From assembly GCA_002354805.1 (NCBI GenBank), contig DEMH01000009.1, positions 620,001 to 684,000 of the forward strand: DNA of 64,000 nucleotides. Reading direction: 5' to 3'. Positions 34,844-43,785 of the stretch are shown here, in pieces. Each line of letters opens with the position of its first letter. Position 1 is the stretch's first letter. The notes beneath the pieces were generated by a model. That model saw only the letters and a program-made list of their open reading frames with translations, had not been told where the DNA came from and did no database searches. Both the position numbers and the translations under genes were made by a program. The DNA is from Gammaproteobacteria bacterium UBA2675. GTDB lineage: Bacteria; Pseudomonadota; Gammaproteobacteria; Pseudomonadales; Pseudohongiellaceae.

Positions 34844-35229
34844 GATGTACTCCCATCTATGGTTTGCTTGTTGCATAAATATTTGCTCATTTGAGTGCGA
34901 GGACGGCGTATGAGAAAAATCTACTCGCTTTCTCACGTTCTCGTATCCCGGCTTACGGCCAGGTCTTTGAGCTGGACCTGCAGGAAAACCTTTGCTTTCG
35001 AAGCAGCGTCCAAATCTGTGACATGCATCCCAGTTTGACGAGGGAATCGTCTGATTTTGTGAACTGGTTCCGGGCGGGAAATGATCCTGAGCGCTGAGGT
35101 CTAAATGGCCTGTTGCTCCAGTGTCATGGTATTTGCAACAGGGGTGATGTATAATTCGCGGCCTTTTTTATGCGCCTGCATTTGGCGCTCCAGTCCCAGC
35201 GACGCGCTCGCAACCACAGGTAATTCGCA
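34844..35229. other. 386-bp divergent intergenic region DUF4331/typA
   Basis: This stretch separates two divergent genes. The plus-strand -10 of typA is proposed at 35150-35155. A 68-codon plus frame (34891-35097) has no ribosome site or family signature and is left out. I see no RNA gene and no strong repeat here. The DUF4331 promoter must lie between about 34860 and 34930 but I could not pick convincing boxes. Confidence 0.6.
35150..35155 (+). promoter_or_regulatory. Candidate -10 element of typA
   Basis: A perfect TATAAT lies 75 bp upstream of the GTG start of typA. No good -35 box exists at 16-18 bp; a TTGCAA (35133-35138) is only 11 bp away. The call rests on the -10 box alone. Confidence 0.4.
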
Positions 35230-37056
35230 GTGATCGAGAAAATCCGCAACATCGCCATTATTGCTCACGTTGACCACGGCAAGACCACCCTGGTTGATAA
35301 ACTTCTGCAGCAGTCGGGAACGCTGGGGGATCGCGGGGGCGCGGTTGAGCGCGTGATGGACTCCAACGATCAGGAAAAAGAACGCGGCATTACGATTCTT
35401 GCGAAAAATACCGCCATTAACTGGAACGGTTATCACATCAATATCGTCGACACCCCCGGACACGCTGATTTCGGTGGCGAGGTGGAGCGTGTCATGTCCA
35501 TGGTGGATAGTGTACTGCTGCTGGTTGATGCGGTTGACGGCCCGATGCCGCAGACGCGTTTCGTGACCCAGAAGGCATTCGCACAGGGGCTGCACCCAAT
35601 TGTTGTCATCAACAAGGTGGATCGCCCCGGATCCCGTCCGGATTGGGTGCTGAACGAAGTATTCGACCTGTTTGACAAGCTAGGCGCAACCGACGAGCAA
35701 CTGGATTTTCCGGTGGTTTACGCATCAGCATTAAACGGTATTGCAGGCATGGAAGCTGATGAGCTGGCCGATGACATGACCCCGCTGTTCGAAACAGTGG
35801 TCAAACATGTGCCGCCACCGCCGGTAAATGCCGCCGCCCCATTCAAGATGCAGATCAGCGCGCTGGATTACAACAGCTACGTGGGTGTTATTGGTATCGG
35901 CCGTATCACTGGTGGTATGGCCAAACCCAATATGCAGGTAATCGTTGTCGATCGTGAAGGCAGGGAGCGCAAGGGCAAGATTCTGCAGGTGAAAAACCAC
36001 CTGGGCCTGGAGCGTGTAGACGTACAGGAGGCAACGGCTGGCGAGATCGTCTGCATTACCGGTATCGACAAGCTGAACATCTCTGACACTTTGTGTGATC
36101 CGGATCATGTTGAAGCCATGCCTGCGCTGACCGTCGACCAGCCCACTATCAGCATGACTTTCCAGGTAAATGACTCGCCTTTTGCCGGTCGCGAGGGCAA
36201 GTTTGTGACCACGCGCAACATAAAGGAGCGTCTGGATCGCGAGCTGATTCACAACGTAGCGCTGCGGGTAGAGCAGGGTGAAAGTCCTGATAAATACAAA
36301 GTATCCGGCCGTGGTGAATTGCACTTGTCCGTATTGATCGAGACCATGCGTCGCGAAGGCTTTGAGCTGGCTGTGTCGCGACCGGAAGTGATCATGAAGG
36401 AAATCGACGGTGTTCTCAGCGAGCCGTTCGAGACACTGGTAATCGACTGTAACGAAGAACACCAGGGGTCGGTTATCGAGGAGCTGGGTCTGCGTCGCGC
36501 CGAAATGCAGGACATGCTGCCTGACGGCAAGGGTCGAGTGCGATTGACCTTCGAAATTCCAACGCGCGGCCTGATCGGCTTCCGCTCTCAGTTCCTCAGC
36601 CTGACCTCAGGCACCGGTATGATGAACCACGTGTTTGATCACTATGGTCCGGCCAAGGCAGGTGATCTGGCCAAGCGTAAAAACGGCGTGCTGGTGTCTA
36701 TGGTGACCGGCAAGGCGCTGGGTTATTCGCTGTGGGCGTTGCAGGAGCGCGGCCGTCTGTTTATCGATCCCAACGTGGAAGTGTATGAAGGCATGATTAT
36801 CGGCCTGCACAGCCGCGACAACGACCTGGTGGTGAACCCGATCAAGGGCAAGCAGCTGACCAACGTGCGCGCATCGGGCACGGATGAAAACATTGTCCTG
36901 ACGCCGCCAGTAAAGCACTCCCTGGAGCAGGCCATGGAGTTTATCGATGAGGATGAGCTGGTCGAGATTACACCTGCCAACATCCGGATCCGCAAAAAGC
37001 ACCTGACTGAAAGCGATCGCAAGCGCGCCAGCCGTGGCGGTGCCGCTCGCGGCTGA
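35230..37056 (+). CDS. typA: Ribosome-associated GTPase TypA/BipA
   Basis: A 608-residue translational GTPase of the EF-G-like class. G motifs: AHVDHGKTTL (G1), ERGITI (G2), DTPGHADFGGEVERV (G3), NKVDRPGSRPD (G4) and YASALNG (G5). Domains III and V follow, and the C-terminal part ends with KKHLTESDRKRASRG, typical of TypA. It binds ribosomes and affects 50S assembly, cold growth and stress responses. The start is GTG at 35230, with CAGG 9 nt upstream; the next residues IEKIRNIAIIAHVDHGK match the family N-terminus. Confidence 0.97.
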   Translation: MIEKIRNIAIIAHVDHGKTTLVDKLLQQSGTLGDRGGAVERVMDSNDQEKERGITILAKNTAINWNGYHINIVDTPGHADFGGEVERVMSMVDSVLLLVDAVDGPMPQTRFVTQKAFAQGLHPIVVINKVDRPGSRPDWVLNEVFDLFDKLGATDEQLDFPVVYASALNGIAGMEADELADDMTPLFETVVKHVPPPPVNAAAPFKMQISALDYNSYVGVIGIGRITGGMAKPNMQVIVVDREGRERKGKILQVKNHLGLERVDVQEATAGEIVCITGIDKLNISDTLCDPDHVEAMPALTVDQPTISMTFQVNDSPFAGREGKFVTTRNIKERLDRELIHNVALRVEQGESPDKYKVSGRGELHLSVLIETMRREGFELAVSRPEVIMKEIDGVLSEPFETLVIDCNEEHQGSVIEELGLRRAEMQDMLPDGKGRVRLTFEIPTRGLIGFRSQFLSLTSGTGMMNHVFDHYGPAKAGDLAKRKNGVLVSMVTGKALGYSLWALQERGRLFIDPNVEVYEGMIIGLHSRDNDLVVNPIKGKQLTNVRASGTDENIVLTPPVKHSLEQAMEFIDEDELVEITPANIRIRKKHLTESDRKRASRGGAARG

Positions 37057-37089
37057 CAGACTGGACTGGATTGACGGGGGAGCCTCTGC

Positions 37090-37527
37090 ATGATTGCACT
37101 GATTCAACGCGTCAATCACGCCAGTGTCAGTATTGCAGGCAGCGAGTACAGCCGCATCGGCAAAGGATTGCTGTTGTTGCTGGGTCTGGAGAAGCATGAC
37201 ACGCTGGCCGATGGCCAGCGTCTGCTGAGCAAAGTGCTGGACTACCGGGTCTTCGCCGATGCTGAAGGGAAAATGAACCTGAGTCTGCGGGCGATTGATG
37301 GCGAGCTGCTGCTGGTCTCACAGTTCACTCTGGCTGGCAGCACGGACAAAGGCCTGCGCCCATCCTTCTCGTCGGCCATGGCGCCAGGTCCTGCCCGCGA
37401 GCTTTACGATCAGCTGGCCAACTGGCTGCAGCAGGCCCACCCCGCCACAAAAACAGGGCAGTTCGCTGCCGATATGCAGGTCAGTCTGGAAAACGACGGA
37501 CCGGTGACCTTCCTCCTGAGCTCCTGA
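37090..37527 (+). CDS. dtd: D-aminoacyl-tRNA deacylase
   Basis: A 145-residue homodimeric enzyme that hydrolyses D-amino acids from mischarged tRNA. Key motifs are SQFTLAGSTDKGLRPSF, which holds the active-site threonine and RPSF, and NDGPVTFLL, the cross-subunit Gly-x-Pro loop. Length matches the family. GGGGGAG precedes the ATG and the gene follows typA by 33 bp, so the two may be co-transcribed. It is convergent with tatC. Confidence 0.95.
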   Translation: MIALIQRVNHASVSIAGSEYSRIGKGLLLLLGLEKHDTLADGQRLLSKVLDYRVFADAEGKMNLSLRAIDGELLLVSQFTLAGSTDKGLRPSFSSAMAPGPARELYDQLANWLQQAHPATKTGQFAADMQVSLENDGPVTFLLSS

Positions 37528-37593
37528 GCAGGCCCTGAGAGGCTATTCTATTCATTGCCAGAGCCACTGGTGGCGCTGCTTCCTCTGTCTGGC

Positions 37594-38364
37594 CTACTGA
37601 TTCTCTGACGCTTCCTGTTCAGCTTTTTTGCGCAGGAAAACCCGGCCGAAATAAATGCCGGTTTCAAACAGCATCCACATCGGGACGGCAAGAATGGTTT
37701 GAGTGAAGGGGTCGGGTGGCGTCAGCAACATCGATATGACAAAGCAACCAACGATAACGTACGGGCGTTTAGCCTTCAGATCATCCGGTTCGAGTATGCC
37801 TGCCCAGATGAACAGGAATACCGCGATAGGTATTTCGAATGCGAAACCAAACGCAAAGAATATCTTGAGGACAAAACTCAAATAGCTCGCAATGTCGGGT
37901 GCTACTGCTATGCCCTCGGGTGCCACCGATACAAAAAAGCTGAACACGATGCCGAACAAAACAAAATACGCAAAGGCCATGCCAGCATAGAAAAGCAAAA
38001 CGCTGGAAACGAACAGAGGAATCGCCAGTGACTTTTCATTTTTGTAGAGGCCCGGCGCGATGAATGCCCATAGTTGATAAAGAACGTAAGGCGCGCAAAC
38101 AAACAGGGCTGCGTAGAACGTCAATTTAAATGGTGTAAAAAACGGCGATGTCGGGTCGATGGCGATCATGCTGGTATCAGGTGGCAGCACAGAGACCAGC
38201 GGGGCAGCAACGTAGGCGTAGATATCATTGGCGAAATAGACCAGGCCCAGAAACACCAGTAAAAGCGCGGCCACGCACTTTAGAATTCGGTCGCGCAATT
38301 CGACCAGATGGCCGATCAGAGATAGCTCTTTCTGATCATCGTGGATCGGGGTGTTTTCGCTCAT
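37594..38364 (-). CDS. tatC: Twin-arginine translocase subunit TatC
   Basis: A 256-residue protein with six membrane helices that binds the twin-arginine signal peptides of folded proteins for export. The family marker near the N-terminus is LIGHLVELRDRILKC, with the conserved HLxELRxR and Glu. Further typical stretches are FTPFKLTFYAALFVCAPYVLYQLWAFIAPGLY and FVISMLLTPPDPFTQ, with the conserved Pro-Asp. It overlaps tatB by 4 bp and forms the tatABC operon on the minus strand. Confidence 0.97.
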   Translation of the reverse strand: MSENTPIHDDQKELSLIGHLVELRDRILKCVAALLLVFLGLVYFANDIYAYVAAPLVSVLPPDTSMIAIDPTSPFFTPFKLTFYAALFVCAPYVLYQLWAFIAPGLYKNEKSLAIPLFVSSVLLFYAGMAFAYFVLFGIVFSFFVSVAPEGIAVAPDIASYLSFVLKIFFAFGFAFEIPIAVFLFIWAGILEPDDLKAKRPYVIVGCFVISMLLTPPDPFTQTILAVPMWMLFETGIYFGRVFLRKKAEQEASENQ

Positions 38365-39029
38365 GATGATTTGCTGTCGTCGGCGTCGGGTTTGTCAGAG
38401 TCAGATACAAACCGTCCACCCTGAGTTGTGATACGGCCGGTCGGTGGCGTATTGTAAAAATCCTGTTTGACCGGTTTGGGTTTCGGTGTCGGATCCGCTG
38501 ACGCTACTTCCGGGTCATCCGACTCCGCTGGCTGCGATTCGTGAGATGCTCCGGAAGGTTCACCTTCAGACGCAGAGGTGTGTGCTGCAGCGGTGGAGTT
38601 CTCATTGGCCGAGGGCTCTTTGCTAGCTGAGGGCTCTTTATCTGCCGGAGTAGCCTTGGCGGTGGGCTCTGTTGGGACGCCCTCTTCGGCACTGCTGGTA
38701 ACCGGCGTTACCTCGCGTGCACTGTCCAGGGCCTGCCTGGCTTTTTCGCTGCTTTCCTTGAAGTCCTTGCGGGTATCTTCAACCAGTTTGTTGGCGTTCT
38801 TTTTGGCTTTTTCGATATCGGCGAGAATCGATTCATTGTGCAGCTGACGCCGGATGTCATCCGCATTGAGTTGCTGTTCTATCTCGGCTTTGGCCTTGTT
38901 AAAACTGCGCTTGGCACGACCAACCCAAAGCGCGCCTGTACGAATGGCACCTGGCAGCTTTTCGGGGCCCAGCACCAAAAGTGCTACGACGCCGATAAGC
39001 AGCAGCTCCATAAACCCAATATCAAACAT
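38361..39029 (-). CDS. tatB: Twin-arginine translocase subunit TatB
   Basis: A 222-residue protein with one N-terminal membrane helix (FMELLLIGVVALLVLGPEKLP), followed by an amphipathic helix and a long, low-complexity tail rich in Ala, Ser, Glu and Pro. MFDIGFMELLLIG and LGPEKLP with the conserved glutamate identify TatB, which forms the receptor complex with TatC. It is longer than E. coli TatB (171 residues) because of the tail, which contains repeated A-D-K-E-P-S-A and K-E-P-S-A-N-like segments. The gene is 39 nt from tatA. Confidence 0.94.
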   Translation of the reverse strand: MFDIGFMELLLIGVVALLVLGPEKLPGAIRTGALWVGRAKRSFNKAKAEIEQQLNADDIRRQLHNESILADIEKAKKNANKLVEDTRKDFKESSEKARQALDSAREVTPVTSSAEEGVPTEPTAKATPADKEPSASKEPSANENSTAAAHTSASEGEPSGASHESQPAESDDPEVASADPTPKPKPVKQDFYNTPPTGRITTQGGRFVSDSDKPDADDSKSS

Positions 39030-39068
39030 CGCTCAGATCCTGTGGTGCTGCCCGCCAGGGCATGCAGC

Positions 39069-39317
39069 TTACTTGTCCTGCGTTTTTTCGGTGCGGGCAC
39101 TCGTGGTTGCGCCGGTCTGTTCCTTGTCTGCTTCCAGCTGCTCGGGCTTTGAGTCCTCGTCGCCATCCTTGTCTTCGTCTTTCATGGCATTTTTGAAGCC
39201 CTTCAGCGCGCCGCCAAGGTCAGTTCCCAGATTGCGCAGTTTTTTGGTGCCGAACAGCAGCACGATGATCAACGCGATGATTAAAAGTTGCCAGATACTG
39301 ATACCGCCGATTCCCAT
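39069..39317 (-). CDS. tatA: Twin-arginine translocase subunit TatA
   Basis: An 82-residue protein with one membrane helix and the family pattern GGISIWQLLIIALIIVLLFG-TKKLRNLGTDLGGALKGFKNAM, with the FGTKKLR hinge and amphipathic helix; the tail is acidic then basic. TatA oligomers form the transport pore. It begins the tatABC run 59 nt after hisE on the same strand, an arrangement seen in other gammaproteobacteria where hisI/hisE and tat genes are neighbours. Confidence 0.96.
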   Translation of the reverse strand: MGIGGISIWQLLIIALIIVLLFGTKKLRNLGTDLGGALKGFKNAMKDEDKDGDEDSKPEQLEADKEQTGATTSARTEKTQDK

Positions 39318-39376
39318 ACTTCCTCCGAAGGTTCTGTCTGCGTGATAGCGTCAGGCGACAGACCTGTTATCGTTAC

Positions 39377-39721
39377 TTACTGTTGCGATCTGGCTGCCTT
39401 TTCGTCCAGACCTGATATGTTAAAACGCTTTGCCAGTTCTTCCAATACCTGCTCGTGGCTCAGTCCGAGGTGGCTCAGCATCACCATGCTGTGAAACCAC
39501 AGGTCCGCCGTCTCGCCGATTAATGCCTGGGCGTCATTGCCGGCCTGGACATCCCGCGCGGCAAGAATGGTCTCAACGGCTTCCTCGCCCACTTTTTCCA
39601 GAATTTTGTTCAGGCCCTTGTGATGCAGTGAAGCCACATAGGATGACTCCGGAGTCGCAGATTTGCGCTGCTCCAGCACCCTTGCCAGTTCTGTTAGTGT
39701 GTCTGAAGTGGTTTGAGTCAT
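39377..39721 (-). CDS. hisE: Phosphoribosyl-ATP pyrophosphatase
   Basis: A 114-residue enzyme for step 2 of histidine synthesis, hydrolysing phosphoribosyl-ATP to phosphoribosyl-AMP. Typical motifs are SYVASLHHKGLNKILEKVGEEA and the metal-binding ETADLWFHSMVML. It is a separate protein, not fused to HisI as in enterobacteria. It is 9 nt from hisI, which precedes it in the operon. Confidence 0.95.
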   Translation of the reverse strand: MTQTTSDTLTELARVLEQRKSATPESSYVASLHHKGLNKILEKVGEEAVETILAARDVQAGNDAQALIGETADLWFHSMVMLSHLGLSHEQVLEELAKRFNISGLDEKAARSQQ

Positions 39722-39730
39722 GCCACGCCT

Positions 39731-40159
39731 TTACTGCTTTTTGTACAAGGACGCCGGGTCAATCAGGACCGGGTCAATAACCTGCCAGTCAGCCTGTTCG
39801 TTTTCACCCTGCAGCTGTTTGTAAAAACAGCTTTCACGACCGGTATGGCAGGCTACGCCACCAACCTGGTCAACCAGATAACAGACCGAGTCGCCGTCAC
39901 AATCCAGCTGTATCTGACGAATGTGCTGCACATTGCCGGACTCTTCGCCTTTGCGCCAGATTTTCTGGCGTGAGCGTGACCAGTACACGGCACGGCCTTC
40001 CTGCTGGGTCAGCCACAAGGCTTCACGGTTGATCCACGCCAGGGTCAGCAGTCTGCCGCTGGTGGCGTCCTGAGTGACGACGGGGACCAGACCGTTGCTG
40101 TCCCACTTGATCTGGTCCAGCCATGCTGCATTTTTCATCAATTCAGTATGCTCTTTCAT
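39731..40159 (-). CDS. hisI: Phosphoribosyl-AMP cyclohydrolase
   Basis: A 142-residue zinc enzyme that opens the ring of phosphoribosyl-AMP in step 3 of histidine synthesis. It shows the characteristic AWINREALWLTQQEGRAVYWSRSR and the zinc and magnesium ligands DCDGDSVCYLV and GVACHTGRESCFY. The frame overlaps ubiB by 4 bp. An internal ATG eight codons later (MKNAAWLDQ) is a possible alternative start. Confidence 0.95.
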   Translation of the reverse strand: MKEHTELMKNAAWLDQIKWDSNGLVPVVTQDATSGRLLTLAWINREALWLTQQEGRAVYWSRSRQKIWRKGEESGNVQHIRQIQLDCDGDSVCYLVDQVGGVACHTGRESCFYKQLQGENEQADWQVIDPVLIDPASLYKKQ

Positions 40160-41727
40160 TGGCCAAAATACAAAGCTGCCAACAGGGCGCCGGCCATGAC
40201 TATGACAGCGAACATGGCCCTGCGCTCGCTGCGTCGCTGTCGCTCTTCACGCGCGCGCTGCTCGGTCAGCACGTGGGAAAGCGTGTTGTTGAGCGCTTCT
40301 ACCTGTTTGTGCTGATTCAGGCTGTCCAGCACCAGTTGCGGCAGGTGTGGGGCCTGTTCAACCCAGTCAGGCACATTCTGCTTGAGCTGCTTCCACAGCC
40401 AGGAAGGCTGCATACGCTTGCGGTTCCAGCGCTCCAGAAATGGTAGCGCAGTCTGCCACAGATCAAGCTCCGGGTATAGTTGCCGACCCAGCCCCTCAAC
40501 GTTGAGCAGGGTTTTCTGCAGCAGCACCAGTGACGGTTGTACTTCCATATTGAAGCGACCGGCCGTGCGAAACAGCTGCACCAAAAGATATCCGAAAGAG
40601 ATGTCTTTTAAGGGTTTTTCAAAGATCGGCTCACATACCGTGCGCATCGCCGCTTCGAATTCAACCACTTTGGTGTTTTTGGGAACCCAGCCACATTCCA
40701 CATGCAGCTCAGCGACTTTGCGGTAGTCACGCTTGAAAATCGCCAGCAGGTTGCGCGCCAGGTATTGTTGATCTTCACGGCTGAGTGAGCCAATGATTGC
40801 GCAGTCGATGGCGATATAACGCGGATTCAGGGGGTTGTCTGCATCCACAAATATATTGCCGGGATGCATGTCAGCATGGAAGAAGCTGTGCTCGAAGACC
40901 TGTGTGAAAAAAATCTCGACACCGGTCTCAGCCAGCTTTTTCAGATCAACGCCGCGCTCCCTGAGGGTGTCGATATTGGAAACCGGTATGCCATGTATAC
41001 GTTCAGTGACCAGCATGTTGTCGCGACTGATATCCCAGTAAACGCGGGGCACATATAACAGTGGCGAGTTCTCGAAATTACGTTTTAGCAGGGTGGTGTT
41101 GGCACCTTCCGCGGTAAGGTTCAACTCATTCAGGATCACGTGCTCGTAGTCGTCGATCACTTCACATGGTCGCAGGCGGCGTCCGTCAGGTACATACCGT
41201 TCTACCAGTCGCGCCATCCATTTGAGTACAGCGATATCCTGGCGGATTATTTCGCCGATACCGGGGCGAAGCACCTTGATGACTACCGCGGTTCCGTCAT
41301 GCAGTGTGGCTGCGTGTACTTGAGCGATGGAAGCGGACGCCAGCGCATCTGTTTCCACGCTGGCGAAGTGTGACTGCCACGGCGATTCGAGTGTCTGTTC
41401 AATGACCTGCAGGATACCGGGCTCTTTAAAGCCGGGCACTTTGTCCTGCAGGCTCTGCAGTGCTTCGCTGATGTCGTAAGGCAGGAAATCGCGGCGGGTA
41501 GACAGTAGCTGACCAAATTTTATGTAGATCGGTCCGAGCTCTTCCAGAGCGCTGCGCAGTCGTACCGGGGCTGGCAATTTTCGCACTGGAGAGAATGCCC
41601 AGGGCAAAGCCAGCAGACCCATCACCAGTCGCAGCGGTATGGATTTGGCCGTTAGCGGGCTAAGGTGATGCAGTCGGTACTTGGCCGCAACCGAGATGAT
41701 CCTTATCAGGCGGGGCAGGTGCGACAC
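40156..41727 (-). CDS. ubiB: Ubiquinone biosynthesis kinase-like protein UbiB
   Basis: A 523-residue member of the ABC1/ADCK/UbiB atypical kinase family needed for ubiquinone synthesis. The invariant KxGQ motif appears as IYIKFGQLLSTRRD, the ATP-binding lysine as AVVIKVLRPG and the metal site as FFHADMHPGNIFV followed by AIDCAIIG. In this last motif, most homologues have DFG, and here it reads DCA, as also seen in other UbiB proteins by recollection. One C-terminal membrane helix (AMFAVIVMAGALLAALYFG) anchors it. It is adjacent to coq7, another ubiquinone gene, 10 nt away. Confidence 0.94.
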   Translation of the reverse strand: MSHLPRLIRIISVAAKYRLHHLSPLTAKSIPLRLVMGLLALPWAFSPVRKLPAPVRLRSALEELGPIYIKFGQLLSTRRDFLPYDISEALQSLQDKVPGFKEPGILQVIEQTLESPWQSHFASVETDALASASIAQVHAATLHDGTAVVIKVLRPGIGEIIRQDIAVLKWMARLVERYVPDGRRLRPCEVIDDYEHVILNELNLTAEGANTTLLKRNFENSPLLYVPRVYWDISRDNMLVTERIHGIPVSNIDTLRERGVDLKKLAETGVEIFFTQVFEHSFFHADMHPGNIFVDADNPLNPRYIAIDCAIIGSLSREDQQYLARNLLAIFKRDYRKVAELHVECGWVPKNTKVVEFEAAMRTVCEPIFEKPLKDISFGYLLVQLFRTAGRFNMEVQPSLVLLQKTLLNVEGLGRQLYPELDLWQTALPFLERWNRKRMQPSWLWKQLKQNVPDWVEQAPHLPQLVLDSLNQHKQVEALNNTLSHVLTEQRAREERQRRSERRAMFAVIVMAGALLAALYFGQ

Positions 41728-41737
41728 AGGCTTTGCC

Positions 41738-42391
41738 TCAGAGCCGGCGGGTCAGCGTTTTCATGACCCCTGCCATCAGTTTCATGCCAGTGCGCACGGG
41801 AAGTGGCAATTCTGCGCCACCGGCTGCCATGGCTGCTTCGCCGTGTTTTTGCTCGTCTGTCATCATCTGCTGCACCACAGCGCGGCTGCGGTTGTCATTG
41901 GCAGGCAGCTGATCCAGGTGTTCTCCCAGGTGTTCGCAGACCTGGCGTTCAGTTTCACCAACAAACCCCAGGCTCCAGCGATCACCAATCAGGCCAGCCG
42001 ATGCACCCAGGCCAAAGGACAGCGCGTAAAACGCCGGGTTAAATACACTGGGGCGGCTGTCCAGCTCCTTCAGCCTGTCCTCGCACCAGGCAAGGTGATC
42101 GACTTCTTCCTGGGCGGCATGATTCATCGACTCGCGCACCTGCGGCAGACGCGCCGTCAGCGCCTGGCCCTGGTAAAGAGCCTGGGCACAGACTTCGCCG
42201 GTGTGGTTGATGCGCATCAGACCCGCCGCAAGTGCTCGTTCGGTTTCTGTCAAATCGCCGTCGTCCACCTTGATGGCGGGCGAGGTCCTGTCAGCGTGAC
42301 TGCTGCCGGGCACCAGTGTGTGGAGTGCCTGGTCAAGTTGCAGCACCAGACGATCAGCCAGGCTGTAGTGCTCTTGTTGCATGCGACTCAT
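41738..42391 (-). CDS. coq7: 5-demethoxyubiquinol hydroxylase Coq7
   Basis: A 217-residue di-iron monooxygenase for the C6 hydroxylation of ubiquinone. Ligand motifs: RINHTGEVCAQALYQGQ (first Glu), EEVDHLAWCEDRL (E-x-x-H) and TDEQKHGEAA (second E-x-x-H). It takes the place of the flavin enzyme UbiF of E. coli. It is translated just before ubiB, which places two ubiquinone genes together, and it lies after a 69-bp gap from purD holding an imperfect hairpin. Confidence 0.93.
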   Translation of the reverse strand: MSRMQQEHYSLADRLVLQLDQALHTLVPGSSHADRTSPAIKVDDGDLTETERALAAGLMRINHTGEVCAQALYQGQALTARLPQVRESMNHAAQEEVDHLAWCEDRLKELDSRPSVFNPAFYALSFGLGASAGLIGDRWSLGFVGETERQVCEHLGEHLDQLPANDNRSRAVVQQMMTDEQKHGEAAMAAGGAELPLPVRTGMKLMAGVMKTLTRRL

Positions 42392-42414
42392 CCCTTGTTA
42401 CTGCGAAATTGTTA

Positions 42415-42439
42415 TCGAGTAAGCATCTAGCTTATTCGA
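42415..42439 (-). terminator. Weak hairpin between purD and coq7
   Basis: TCGAGTAAGC and GCTTATTCGA form a 10-position stem with one imperfect pair around a 5-nt loop. It would end the purD message on the minus strand, but there is no good U tract after it (TAACAATTT). It may be a processing signal instead. Confidence 0.35.
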
Positions 42440-42460
42440 GATTGTCAGCAAATACGATTG

Positions 42461-43756
42461 TTAAGAACGACCCTGTTCGCGTGCTATGGCCCGATGGCCA
42501 ATGTCGCGTCGATAATAGAGTTTATCCCACTCAATCTTTTCTGCCAGTGTATAGGCGGCCCGCTGGGCTTCGGTGACAGTGTCGCCCAGCGCAACAGCAC
42601 ACAGTACGCGACCGCCGTTGGTGACAATCTGTCCATCTTTCAATGCAGTGCCGGCATGGAATACTTTGCCACTGTCTGTCTCAACAGCTTTATCAAGACC
42701 AGATATGACCGCGCCTTTATCGTAGGCGTCGGGGTACCCACCACTGGCCAGCACCACACCGATACTGGCGCGGGTGTCCCAGTTTGCGTGCGCCTGATCC
42801 AGGCGTCCCTCAACAGCTGCCAGACAAAGTTCAGCGAGGTCTGACTGCAGACGCATCATGACAGGTTGCGCTTCAGGGTCACCAAAACGGCAATTGAACT
42901 CGATCACATTAACCTTGCCGTCAGGGGAAATCATCAGGCCTGCGTACAAAAAACCGGTGTAGGGGTTACCTTCTGCGGCCATGCCCTCGACAGTTGGTCG
43001 AATGACTTCGGCCATGATCCGTTCGTGTACGTCGGGGGTGACCACGGGCGCGGGAGAATAGGCACCCATGCCGCCGGTGTTGGGGCCGCGGTCACCGTCG
43101 TCACGTGCTTTATGGTCTTGTGAGGTCGCCATCGGCAGTACGTTTTTGCCGTCCACCATGACAATAAAGCTGGCTTCTTCCCCATGCAGGAAGGTCTCAA
43201 TCACGACACGGCTGCCAGCGTCACCAAAGCGATTGCCCGACAGCATGTCGCGAATGGTCGCGGCGGCTTCGTCCTGCGTCTGCGCGATGATCACGCCCTT
43301 GCCGGCAGCCAGACCATCGGCCTTGATGACAATGGGTGTGCCCTGCTGCTGCACGTAGGCAATGGCCTGTTCAGCGTCGGTGAAGTTCTGATAACTGGCA
43401 GTGGGAATATTGTGGCGGGCCAGAAAGTCTTTGGAGAAAGCCTTGGAGCCTTCCAGTTGTGCAGCGCCCTGGCGCGGACCGAAACACTTGAGGCCCTGCT
43501 CGGTGAAGTAATCAACAACACCGGCCACCAGGGGTGCTTCCGGGCCAACAACGGTCAATTCAACGGCATTGGCCCGGGCGAACTCCACCAGCGCCGGAAA
43601 ATCCAGCGGATCAATTGCTACGTTCTCGAGACCATTCTCAGTGGCGGTTCCCGCATTGCCGGGTGCCACGAATACCTTTTTTACCGCAGGGGACTTGGCA
43701 AGTTTCCATGCCAGGGCGTGCTCACGGCCGCCGCTGCCCAGTACCAGTACGTTCAT
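42461..43756 (-). CDS. purD: Phosphoribosylamine-glycine ligase
   Basis: A 431-residue ATP-grasp enzyme for step 2 of purine synthesis. It begins MNVLVLGSGGREHALAWKL, the family signature, and shows the ATP-grasp elements IVIKADGLAAGKGV and VIEFNCRFGDPEAQ. Length matches the family. It follows purH by 29 nt, the usual purHD order in proteobacteria. Confidence 0.97.
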   Translation of the reverse strand: MNVLVLGSGGREHALAWKLAKSPAVKKVFVAPGNAGTATENGLENVAIDPLDFPALVEFARANAVELTVVGPEAPLVAGVVDYFTEQGLKCFGPRQGAAQLEGSKAFSKDFLARHNIPTASYQNFTDAEQAIAYVQQQGTPIVIKADGLAAGKGVIIAQTQDEAAATIRDMLSGNRFGDAGSRVVIETFLHGEEASFIVMVDGKNVLPMATSQDHKARDDGDRGPNTGGMGAYSPAPVVTPDVHERIMAEVIRPTVEGMAAEGNPYTGFLYAGLMISPDGKVNVIEFNCRFGDPEAQPVMMRLQSDLAELCLAAVEGRLDQAHANWDTRASIGVVLASGGYPDAYDKGAVISGLDKAVETDSGKVFHAGTALKDGQIVTNGGRVLCAVALGDTVTEAQRAAYTLAEKIEWDKLYYRRDIGHRAIAREQGRS

Positions 43757-43785
43757 ATGCGTGTTCTCTGTATCTGTGGTGGCTA

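Noticed and set aside
34891..35097. 68-codon plus-strand open frame upstream of typA
   Set aside because: No family signature, no ribosome site, and it overlaps the divergent promoter area.
35731..36462. 243-codon minus-strand open frame over typA
   Set aside because: Shadow of typA; no start signals or domain.
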